In this document: one piece after another, positions 25,827 to 33,513 of the stretch
Layout of the letters: the number at the start of each line of letters is the position of its first letter
Position numbering within the stretch: position 1 is the first letter of the stretch
Assembly: GCA_016185395.1 (NCBI GenBank)
Contig: JACPNR010000009.1
Location: 124,001-188,000 of the forward strand
Source of the DNA: Candidatus Korobacter versatilis
Lineage (GTDB): Bacteria > Acidobacteriota > Terriglobia > Terriglobales > Acidobacteriaceae
Length of the DNA stretch: 64,000 nucleotides
Direction: 5' to 3'
The notes under the pieces: generated by a model
What the model was told of the DNA's origin: nothing
Seen by the model: the letters and a program-made list of their open reading frames with translations, nothing else
The model's database searches: none
Made by a program: the position numbers and the translations under genes

Positions 25827-28800
25827 ATGAGCCGCTGTGCGCACCTAGTCGTCGTCGTGTCCTTGCTCGTCTCCGCCACCGCCTCTTTCGCCATCGTTTG
25901 CAATCCAGCCTGCGAACCTGATCCCACAGACACGACCTATGCAGGGGCCTTCCTTGCCCGGACCACCCCACAGAACCATCGCGGTCGCCACCCCATCCAC
26001 ACTCCCATACCGACCGGTGACGTCGGGCCCCTCACCCTTGCCAGTGCCAGCTACAACTACGCCGCGCCCATTCTTTCGCTGCCCGGCCGCAACGGACTCA
26101 ATCTGAATCTCACGCTCTACTACAATAGCCGCATCTGGGACGTGGACAACGTCAACGGCACCGCCACCTTCAACACCGACCTGGATTTTCCCAGCTACGG
26201 CTTCCGTCTGGGCTTCGGCTACATCGAGAAGAACGGCACGCAGTACGTCCTCACCGAGTCAGACGGCTCCAAGCGGGAACTGGTCCTCAGCACCTCTCCG
26301 ACGTACATCACGACCGATTCCTCGAACATCGATTTCAATTCCACGACTAAAGTCCTGCGCTATCGCAACGGAGTTCAGGTGCTGTATGAGGTCTTCCCAA
26401 CTTCGAACGACTTCCTCCGCCCGACCAAGATCACGGACACCAACGGAAACTACATCTCCATCGCTTACGTCACCCACGTCAGCAACGTGAACGACGAGCA
26501 GAACATCTCCACCATCACAGACACGCTTGGCCGCGTCGTCACCTTCACTTACAACGCCAACGCTACCCTCTACAGCATCACGCAGGGCACGAAGGTCTAC
26601 GCGGTTTTCAATTGGAATACCAGCTACACCTTCAAATACAACTTCGCCAGCGGCATCACCGCGGTCAACAGCCCGAACAACAACGCCACGCTCACCGTCC
26701 TCAGCGGCCTCATCTATGCCAACAGCACGTTCGTAAACTTCGTCTACGGTGACTGGGGCGTCATCAACGAGATCCAGTCCAAGAGTTCCAGCGCGGCTTT
26801 GCGCAGCTCCACCAGTTACAACATTCCCGCCGCGACCACCGCTCTGACCGACGCTCCCGGCTTCACCCAGCAGACCGTCAGCGATGGCGCCAGTTCCTAC
26901 GTCACCACCCACACCGTAGCCAAGACTGCCGGCAATAAGGTGGCTACGTACACCATTACCGACCCCGGCGGCGTTAAGAGTGTTTCCACGCTCTACACCG
27001 CGGGCGGCTGGCAAGACGGTCTCGTCACCAAGGTGGAGGTCAGGGACTCGTCCGACGTTGTTTTGCGGACGACCACGAACGTCTGGGACGCCGACGGTTC
27101 CAACCGAAATCCAAAACTGGCCCAGGTGTTCACCCGGTTGAACGATACCAACCAGCTCGCCAAGACCGAGTTTTGTTACGACACCAATGGCAACATCCTC
27201 GGTGTTGCCGAGTATGACTTCGGTTTCCCCCGCCTCCGCTATGCCGCCACCAGCTACCTCAGCACGAGCGCCTACACGACTAAGCACATCCTCGATCGCC
27301 CCTCGTCGGTGAAGGTCTATCAGGGCGGCTCGCTCGCGTTTGGTGTTTGTACCATCGTGGGCTCGCTCGTCGCGCGCACCGACTTCACCTACGACGGTGG
27401 ACCGCTGAGCTCCGTTACCGGCGCCTCCCATCACGACGACACCAACTACGGCTCCGGCCTCACCACGCGCGGCAACGTCAGTAGCATCACACGTTATGCC
27501 AACGCCTCGGCGGGAACGGGCGGCATCAGCCGTAGTTTCTCCTACGACACCCTTGGTAATCTGATCTCCGCGGACGCTGATTGCTGCTCCAAGCTAGAGT
27601 GGGTTTACTCGTCGACCACCCAATACGCGTACCCCGACCAAGTCAAGCGCGGGCCCTCCGGCAGCCAGCTCATTACTTCCGCGACTTACGACTTCGCCAG
27701 CGGCCTCGTCCTCACTTCGACCGACGAGAACAGCAAGACCACCACTCTGACCTACGATTCCGTTGACCGGATTTCTACTTCCACACCGCCCTCTCCCGGC
27801 GCCGTCGCGACCGTCACCTACGACGATTCCTCCGCCCAGCCGTCCGTACTGGTTACGAACACCGGCAACAGCGCCGAGCAGAAGACGATTACAGACGGTC
27901 TCGGCCGCACCGTCCAGAGCCAGCTGCGCAACTCCGGCACCGCCCTTTCGCTCACCGACTACACCTATGACAGCGCGGGAAGGCTCTATCAGGTCAGCAA
28001 CCCACGCGCCTCCGGCGATTCACCGGTCTATACCTCACGCGCCTACGACGGCTACAATCGCCTCACTTCCGTCACTCCGCCCGGCAGCGTCGGCGCGTAC
28101 ACGTATTCCTACAGCGGCAACTCCAGCACCGCTACAGACCCCGCCGGCAAGGCGCGCCGCAGCTTCAGCGATGCAGCCGGCAGGTTGGTCGAAGTGGACG
28201 AGCCTGGATTCGGCGACGGCGCGGCCGGGCGGGGCTTTGTCACTGTCGTAAGGGTCGGAACGGGCAGCGGCAACGTCACCATGACTGTGAACGGCCTCGC
28301 GAAGACCACTAGCTACACTGGCACCACACTCGAAGGCACGGTCGCTTCGGGCATCGCCTCCGCCTTCACCGCGGATGGCACTTCGAGCGTATATGCCGTC
28401 GCTTCGGGGTCCACTGTCTATTTCACCGCCAAGACGGCGGCCGCCAGCACGAACTACACGCTCAGCTCCAGCGTCACCGGCACGGGCTACACCACCTACA
28501 ACTCCGGGACCACCCTCACCGGCGGCGTCGACGCCTCCCCCGGCACCAACACCCTAGCCTCCCCTATGGTCACCACCTACAGCTACGACCAACTGAACGA
28601 TCTGCTTCAGGTGAATCAAGGCGCGGCCCCCGGACTCAGCGCGCAGACCCGCACCTTCGTCTACGACTCCCTCGGCCGCCTCACCTCGGCCACGCCCGCC
28701 GAGAGCAACGGAGTAGCGACCACATACACCTACACCGATTTCAGCGCCGTCTACCAGCGCACCGACCCGCGCAACGTCGTCACCACCTACGGCTACGACA

Positions 28801-30920
28801 CCTCGAACCGCATCTCCTCCATCGCTTACAGCACAACCGGCACCACGGCAGCGGCGACCAACAGCCTGAGCTACACCTACGGCACCAGCTCCAGCAGCAA
28901 CAACAACGGACGCCTCATCACCGCCAACAACACCAGCGAATCCGATAGCTACAGCTACGACGCTCTCGGTCGCATCATCTCCGTCGCCAAGACCATCGGC
29001 TCGAACACCTACACCGTGGGCTACGCCTACAACAGCGTCAGCGCGCTCACCACGCTGACCTATCCTTCCACCCGCGCCGTCGCTACCGCCTACGACGCCA
29101 TCGGCCGAGCCAACCAGATCTCCGACGGTTCCCGCACCTACCTCACCGTCGGTGGGTCCGATTACAACCCCGCCGGCCAGCTCCTCCACTTTGCCTACGG
29201 CAACGGCGTCAGCGCCAACTTCACTTACAACGACCACATGCAGCTCGCCTCCATTCGCTACGCGAACGGCTCGACCGATCTGCTCAACCTCGCCTACAGC
29301 TACAATCAGAGCGTGGGCGGCAACACCGTGAACAACGGACAGATCCAGAAGATCACCTGGCAGCCCGGCGGCACCGAAGACACCACCAAGACGCAGAACT
29401 ACGAGTACGACGCCTGGTATCGCATCAAGAAAGCCTTCACTTCCGACCTCACCGCGAACGGCACCTGGCGGCAGGAGTGGAGCTACGACCGCTTCGGCAA
29501 CATGACCCAACAGAACCTCACCGGCGGCTTGCTCAACGCGCCCTACTCCACGCCCTCATCTCCCAACCTCACAGTCAGCGCCACTAGCAACCGCATCACC
29601 ACCAGCGGCTACACCTATGACTCCGCCGGTAATCTCACCAACGACGGCTCGAACTCCTACACCTACGACGCCGAGAACCGGTTGGTCACCTTTAACACTG
29701 GGTCAATTTCAACGGCCTACGTATTCGGAACTGATGGGCTGCGCATCAAGAAGACCGTCGGCTCGAACGCACCGACGACCTACGTCTTCTCCGGCTTCAA
29801 GGTCGTCGCCGAGTACACGGGCTCAACGCCAGCGCTCTCGCAGGAATACGTCTACGCCGGCGACTCCCTGCTTGCCTCACTCGATTCCAGCGGCACGCCG
29901 ACCTATCGCCACCCCGACCACCTATCGTCGCGCGTCGAGACCAACGCGTCCGGAGGAACAGTCCGCACCTTCGGCCACTTCCCCTACGGCGAGACGTGGT
30001 ACGAGACTGGTGCCGCCTCGCGGCAGAAGTTCACTACCTACGAGCGCGACAGCGAGAGCGCGTTGGACTATGCGAACTATCGTTATTACGCACCGCGGTT
30101 AGGTCGCTTCGTCACCCCCGACATACTGGCCGGGGGTTTGGACGCGCCCCAATCACTAAACCGATACGCGTATGTGATAGCGGATCCCATCAATCACATA
30201 GACGCGCTCGGCCTGACGTGCTATCCAGATGACCCGCCTCCCGGCGGGTGCCCGACGCCGCCACCACCACCGGATCCAAATGGTGGAACCCAGTCGCCCC
30301 CGCCGCCAGGCACCTGCTTTCTCGTGTACATCGACAACACTTATGCAGGGAACACGTGCGATGTAGGCAACAGGTGGATTACGGAGTGCGAAGCAAGAGG
30401 AAATCACAAGCTCTCGCCCTGCTCATTTGTTAACCCCTGCGCTGCAACCGAAGGGCCTCCATCTAGCGCGGTGCCACGGACTGTCGCGGTCGGATACGAA
30501 GCTACTGCCGCGGCCGGAACGGCTAATACGGGTTCGAGCGCGAGCGGGGGCGGGGGTGCAATGGCCTCCTCTGACGGCACAACGGCGACCTACACCTCGA
30601 ACGGCGCTTCAGGGAGGGCTGCGAATGGCGATACAGTTTCTCTAGTACCCGGAATCAAACCAGCAGTCTTCGGAGCGTACTTTGGCGCGGGTGCAAGTGC
30701 CTCCGTTTCAAACGGCACCCCTGGTCAGAACCGGGGTGCCTTCGACACTTTCACGTTTAACATCGGCTGGGGCATGTGGGGTATGGGCTTTAGTGTGAGC
30801 GTAGCAGATAATGGAACCTACACAGCAGGCGTGAACAAGATTGGACCTGGCATCGGCGTTGCTTTCACTGTCCAATCCACGAATACGACAGTCATGACGT
30901 GCAAGAAAGGGCCGAGTTAG
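25827..30920 (+). CDS. Secreted Rhs/YD-repeat protein with variable C-terminal tip
   Basis: ATG 25827 lies seven bases after GGAGA, and the product is 1697 residues. A signal peptide (LVVVVSLLVSATASFA) is followed by a beta-rich N-terminal region, then many YD repeats (YDSVDRI, YDALGRI, YDAENRL types) forming the Rhs cocoon. A Gly/Ser/Thr-rich, non-YD insertion interrupts them at about 803-915. The Rhs core ends near residue 1430 in LDYANYRYYAPRLGRFVTPD. The last 235 or so residues are the variable tip: a proline-rich linker, Cys-containing segment, then a Gly/Ser/Phe-rich beta-like domain (GAYFGAGASASVSNG). No known toxin active site is recognised. Secretion by Sec rather than as a T6SS effector is suggested by the signal peptide and the absence of PAAR or VgrG. 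Confidence 0.9.
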   Translation: MSRCAHLVVVVSLLVSATASFAIVCNPACEPDPTDTTYAGAFLARTTPQNHRGRHPIHTPIPTGDVGPLTLASASYNYAAPILSLPGRNGLNLNLTLYYNSRIWDVDNVNGTATFNTDLDFPSYGFRLGFGYIEKNGTQYVLTESDGSKRELVLSTSPTYITTDSSNIDFNSTTKVLRYRNGVQVLYEVFPTSNDFLRPTKITDTNGNYISIAYVTHVSNVNDEQNISTITDTLGRVVTFTYNANATLYSITQGTKVYAVFNWNTSYTFKYNFASGITAVNSPNNNATLTVLSGLIYANSTFVNFVYGDWGVINEIQSKSSSAALRSSTSYNIPAATTALTDAPGFTQQTVSDGASSYVTTHTVAKTAGNKVATYTITDPGGVKSVSTLYTAGGWQDGLVTKVEVRDSSDVVLRTTTNVWDADGSNRNPKLAQVFTRLNDTNQLAKTEFCYDTNGNILGVAEYDFGFPRLRYAATSYLSTSAYTTKHILDRPSSVKVYQGGSLAFGVCTIVGSLVARTDFTYDGGPLSSVTGASHHDDTNYGSGLTTRGNVSSITRYANASAGTGGISRSFSYDTLGNLISADADCCSKLEWVYSSTTQYAYPDQVKRGPSGSQLITSATYDFASGLVLTSTDENSKTTTLTYDSVDRISTSTPPSPGAVATVTYDDSSAQPSVLVTNTGNSAEQKTITDGLGRTVQSQLRNSGTALSLTDYTYDSAGRLYQVSNPRASGDSPVYTSRAYDGYNRLTSVTPPGSVGAYTYSYSGNSSTATDPAGKARRSFSDAAGRLVEVDEPGFGDGAAGRGFVTVVRVGTGSGNVTMTVNGLAKTTSYTGTTLEGTVASGIASAFTADGTSSVYAVASGSTVYFTAKTAAASTNYTLSSSVTGTGYTTYNSGTTLTGGVDASPGTNTLASPMVTTYSYDQLNDLLQVNQGAAPGLSAQTRTFVYDSLGRLTSATPAESNGVATTYTYTDFSAVYQRTDPRNVVTTYGYDTSNRISSIAYSTTGTTAAATNSLSYTYGTSSSSNNNGRLITANNTSESDSYSYDALGRIISVAKTIGSNTYTVGYAYNSVSALTTLTYPSTRAVATAYDAIGRANQISDGSRTYLTVGGSDYNPAGQLLHFAYGNGVSANFTYNDHMQLASIRYANGSTDLLNLAYSYNQSVGGNTVNNGQIQKITWQPGGTEDTTKTQNYEYDAWYRIKKAFTSDLTANGTWRQEWSYDRFGNMTQQNLTGGLLNAPYSTPSSPNLTVSATSNRITTSGYTYDSAGNLTNDGSNSYTYDAENRLVTFNTGSISTAYVFGTDGLRIKKTVGSNAPTTYVFSGFKVVAEYTGSTPALSQEYVYAGDSLLASLDSSGTPTYRHPDHLSSRVETNASGGTVRTFGHFPYGETWYETGAASRQKFTTYERDSESALDYANYRYYAPRLGRFVTPDILAGGLDAPQSLNRYAYVIADPINHIDALGLTCYPDDPPPGGCPTPPPPPDPNGGTQSPPPPGTCFLVYIDNTYAGNTCDVGNRWITECEARGNHKLSPCSFVNPCAATEGPPSSAVPRTVAVGYEATAAAGTANTGSSASGGGGAMASSDGTTATYTSNGASGRAANGDTVSLVPGIKPAVFGAYFGAGASASVSNGTPGQNRGAFDTFTFNIGWGMWGMGFSVSVADNGTYTAGVNKIGPGIGVAFTVQSTNTTVMTCKKGPS

Positions 30921-30923
30921 AAC

Positions 30924-31151
30924 ATGAACCCGACGATCGGGATTGATCTTGCAGGACTTGTGGCCATGGTCGCAGCGGTGGCTGTTGCGCCGATGCTGGC
31001 GAGAATGACCGGCGTCGCTGCAAGGGAGCAGCGGTTAATGGTCGTGTTCGCAAGGATATTCTTTGGGATTTGTATTTTGGGCAGTCTCCATCTCATCTGG
31101 CAGCATCTTCATGGCATAGGCTTGTATTACCCGAACATTCACTCACGATAG
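30924..31151 (+). CDS. Small two-helix membrane protein downstream of Rhs
   Basis: The 75-residue protein has two hydrophobic stretches: LAGLVAMVAAVAVAPMLA (about 9-27) and VFARIFFGICILGSLHLIW (about 41-59). These leave short polar ends. The ATG is three bases after the Rhs stop, with AAAGGG inside the Rhs 3' end as the ribosome site, so it is cotranscribed. It resembles in position the immunity genes that follow Rhs toxin tips; I know no family for it. An alternative is a leftover membrane protein from rearrangement of this variable locus. Confidence 0.55.
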   Translation: MNPTIGIDLAGLVAMVAAVAVAPMLARMTGVAAREQRLMVVFARIFFGICILGSLHLIWQHLHGIGLYYPNIHSR

Positions 31152-31188
31152 GTAGGTGGGGCGGGTGGCCCACCCTAACTGTGGGTGG

Positions 31189-31231
31189 CCCATCCTTTGC
31201 GGAGCAGCTTCACCGCGGAGCAAAGGGTGGG
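31189..31231. repeat. Imperfect inverted repeat of the GGGTGGCCCACCC family
   Basis: Arms CCCATCCTTTGC (31189-31200) and GCAAAGGGTGGG (31220-31231) pair over 12 bases with one G-T, around a 19-base loop. A related short palindrome GGGTGGCCCACCC lies at 31163-31175. It looks like a dispersed intergenic repeat; it may also fold at the end of the Rhs transcript. Confidence 0.6.
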
Positions 31232-31534
31232 AGGCAGAATCCTTACGAAAAATCCTGTCAAGCCCCTCTTTCTTCCGATTTCCCCCTAACTCTCTCCATC
31301 CATTCCAAATAGAGTTTTCAGATAAATGGCCAGATTGCCCTACCCAATCTGTCATACTGAATATGGCGGAGTGTGTCTCCAACCCGCCGGTAGCTTAGTT
31401 CTTTCAAATCAAGACTTTGCCCCTACATTGGGTTGTCTAAAAGACTTAGGTGCCCGCCCTCGCTAAGCCCCTCATTCTGAAAGACCGCGATGGGGGGAGG
31501 GGAGAGGGGGTGGGTATCGCAATCCCGTGGGTAG

Positions 31535-31565
31535 AACCGGGATTCGAACCGGGATTAACCGGGAT
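31535..31565. repeat. Three tandem AACCGGGATT units
   Basis: AACCGGGATT occurs at 31535-31544 and 31547-31556, and AACCGGGAT at 31557-31565, with a CG between the first two. The minus strand of this stretch imitates a tRNA T-arm (GGTTCGAATCCC), but no acceptor, D or anticodon arm can be fitted around it. Confidence 0.6.
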
Positions 31566-31636
31566 CTCGCCGGCTAAGTAGCTGAACCTAAAAGACCGGA
31601 CTTAGGGAGGGGAGGGGGAGAGTATCCCGGGGGCCA

Positions 31637-32335
31637 TCACGCAACTGGGTCGAAGCGGTATCCGATCCACGGCTCGGTCAGCAGATGCTTGGGATTGCGC
31701 GGGTCTTTCTCAATCTTCTTCCGCAACTGCCCCACGAACACGCGCAGATATTCCGATTGCTCGCTCGAGTTCGCGCCCCACACTGCCGTGAGGATGGCGC
31801 GGTGGGTGAGCACACGGCCATGGTTCGAGATCAGGAACGTGAGCAGTTCGTATTCCTTCGGCGTGAGGTGGACCTCGCGTTCGCGGACGCTGATGCGCCG
31901 CTGGTCCGGCTCCACGCGGAAGTCGCCGACCTCGAGCGGCGCCTGCAGGCTCGCGGGCGCCGCCGCCGAGCGCCGCATCAGCGCGCGGATGCGCGCCAGC
32001 AGTTCCTCGATGCCGAATGGTTTGGTGACGTAATCGTCGGCGCCGGCGTCAAAGGCCTGCACCTTGGTCGTCTCGTCGCCCTTCACCGAAAGCACGATGA
32101 TGGGCACGGTCGAGCTCTGCCGCACACGGCCGCACAGCTCCGTGCCGCCGAGCCCGGGCAGCCGCAGGTCGGTCACGATCAGGTTGAATGCGGACGCTTT
32201 GAAGATGTCGAGCCCGCTCTCGGCGTCCGGCGCCGTCGCCACTTCGAAGCCCTGGCCCTCGAGACCGCGGCGCAGCACGCGCAGTATCTGCGGTTCGTCG
32301 TCGACCACCAGGATGCGCGGCTTGTGTTCGTTCAT
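31637..32335 (-). CDS. OmpR/KdpE-type response regulator
   Basis: The start is ATG 32335, overlapping the kinase stop by four bases (ATGA). The product is 232 residues. The receiver domain (about 5-120) has DDEPQ, phospho-acceptor Asp56 in VTDLRLPG, and the switch Lys in VTKPFG. The winged-helix DNA-binding domain (about 135-230) ends in LTEPWIGYRFDP, which is closest to KdpE. KdpE normally activates the kdpFABC K+ pump genes, but none are present here, so the target is unknown. The final gene of the pair ends at the repeat-rich region. Confidence 0.9.
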   Translation of the reverse strand: MNEHKPRILVVDDEPQILRVLRRGLEGQGFEVATAPDAESGLDIFKASAFNLIVTDLRLPGLGGTELCGRVRQSSTVPIIVLSVKGDETTKVQAFDAGADDYVTKPFGIEELLARIRALMRRSAAAPASLQAPLEVGDFRVEPDQRRISVREREVHLTPKEYELLTFLISNHGRVLTHRAILTAVWGANSSEQSEYLRVFVGQLRKKIEKDPRNPKHLLTEPWIGYRFDPVA

Positions 32336-33495
32336 GACTGGACCTGGGCGCTCGCAGTGCGTTCGTTCGCGGCGCGCTCGCACGGCACCGTGAACCGCAA
32401 CACGCTGCCGCGCTCGCGATTGCTCTCCACCGTGATCTTGCCGCCGTGCGCTTCCACGATGCCGCGCGCGATGGCCAAGCCTACACCGAAACCTTGCTTG
32501 TCTCCCGGCGGATGCGGCGCGCGAAAGAACTTCTCGAACACGCGCTCACGATATTCCGGGGCGATGCCCGCGCCCTTGTCCTCGACCGCGATCTCGACCT
32601 CGTCGCCTTTCGCGCGGGCCCGGACCGTGATGGGAGCGCCCACGGGCGAGTAGCGCGCCGCGTTCTCGAGCAGCTCGAAGACGACCGCGGCGATCGACGC
32701 CGCGTCCACCTGCAGCAGCGGCAGCCGGTCTGCGATGGCCACTTCCACGGGATGCGGCGCCAGTACCGCCGCCGCGCGGTCGAGCGCCGCGTTCACGATC
32801 TCTGCCGCGGCGATGGGCGCGCGCCGCAGCAGCAGGTGGCCGCCCTCGATCTGGGCCAGCTCCATCATTTCTTCGACGAAACGGTTGAGCCGGTCGCTCT
32901 CCTCGTCGATCACGGAAAGCAGTTCGCGCCGGCCTTCTTCGTCGATGCTGCTGCCGCTGCCGGCAGGGTTTCCCAGCAGCGTGGTCGCCGCGGCCTTGAT
33001 GGAAGTGAGCGGCGTCCGCAGGTCATGCGTCACGGCGTCGAGCAGAGCGGTCTTCAGGCTCTCGCTGCGACGCAGCGTCTCGGCTTCGCTGGCTTGTTCA
33101 AAGGCCTTACGCAGCTCTTCATAGAGGCGCTCGATCTCCAGCCGCCGCGCCTCGGCTTCTTCGGCTTTGCGCCGGGCGCGCGAGGAAAGTTGCCCCACGG
33201 TGACGGCGGTGATGGTGAAGGCGACAAACGCCACCCAGTTCTCCGGATCGCGGATGACCCAGGTGTGGATGGGAGGAATGAAGAAGTAGTTGAAGGCGAG
33301 CAGCGCCAGCACGGACGCCGCGAGCGCCGGCCCGCTGCCCCAGTACAGCGCGCACAGCAGGATGGCCACCACCAGCGTGAGCGCCACGGTGGTGAGGTTC
33401 ACGTGCGTGCGCAGCGCGATGAGCAAAAAGACAGCGGCCGCAACGGTTGCGGCCGCCGAGAGATACTTCCACGGGCTGGAAAAAAGTTGCGCCAT
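32332..33495 (-). CDS. KdpD-like sensor histidine kinase lacking the N-terminal domains
   Basis: The 387 residues have four short membrane helices (about 10-95, the DUF4118 bundle of KdpD), a coiled coil (about 100-145), a HisKA domain with His157 in DAVTHDLRTPLTSI, and a HATPase domain with N, G1 and G2 boxes (ELLENAARYSP, EDKGAGIAPE, GFGVGLAIARGI). Full KdpD carries about 400 more N-terminal residues (KdpD and Usp domains) that sense second messengers; they are absent here. The stop overlaps the start of the response-regulator gene. It starts 18 bases after the rng stop and might be cotranscribed with it. Confidence 0.9.
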   Translation of the reverse strand: MAQLFSSPWKYLSAAATVAAAVFLLIALRTHVNLTTVALTLVVAILLCALYWGSGPALAASVLALLAFNYFFIPPIHTWVIRDPENWVAFVAFTITAVTVGQLSSRARRKAEEAEARRLEIERLYEELRKAFEQASEAETLRRSESLKTALLDAVTHDLRTPLTSIKAAATTLLGNPAGSGSSIDEEGRRELLSVIDEESDRLNRFVEEMMELAQIEGGHLLLRRAPIAAAEIVNAALDRAAAVLAPHPVEVAIADRLPLLQVDAASIAAVVFELLENAARYSPVGAPITVRARAKGDEVEIAVEDKGAGIAPEYRERVFEKFFRAPHPPGDKQGFGVGLAIARGIVEAHGGKITVESNRERGSVLRFTVPCERAANERTASAQVQS

Positions 33496-33513
33496 GCGGC
33501 GCTGCTCAAACGG

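Larger units (their letters stand above)
31152..31636. other. Repeat-rich gene-free region after the Rhs locus
   Basis: No gene is supported in these 485 bases. They contain GGGTGGCCCACCC-type palindromes, a 12-bp-arm hairpin, two related G-run segments about 110 bases apart, and a triple AACCGGGATT repeat (the last two are listed or discussed separately). Composition is patchy, with AT-rich stretches around 31300-31440. Such debris is typical at the variable end of Rhs loci. No promoter for the convergent kinase pair is expected here because those genes end at 31637. Confidence 0.6.

Noticed and set aside
31520-31600. tRNA-like T-arm (GGTTCGAATCCC on the minus strand)
   Set aside because: The T-stem has a mismatch and no complementary acceptor, D or anticodon arms can be found at the right distances; the sequence is explained by the AACCGGGATT tandem repeat.
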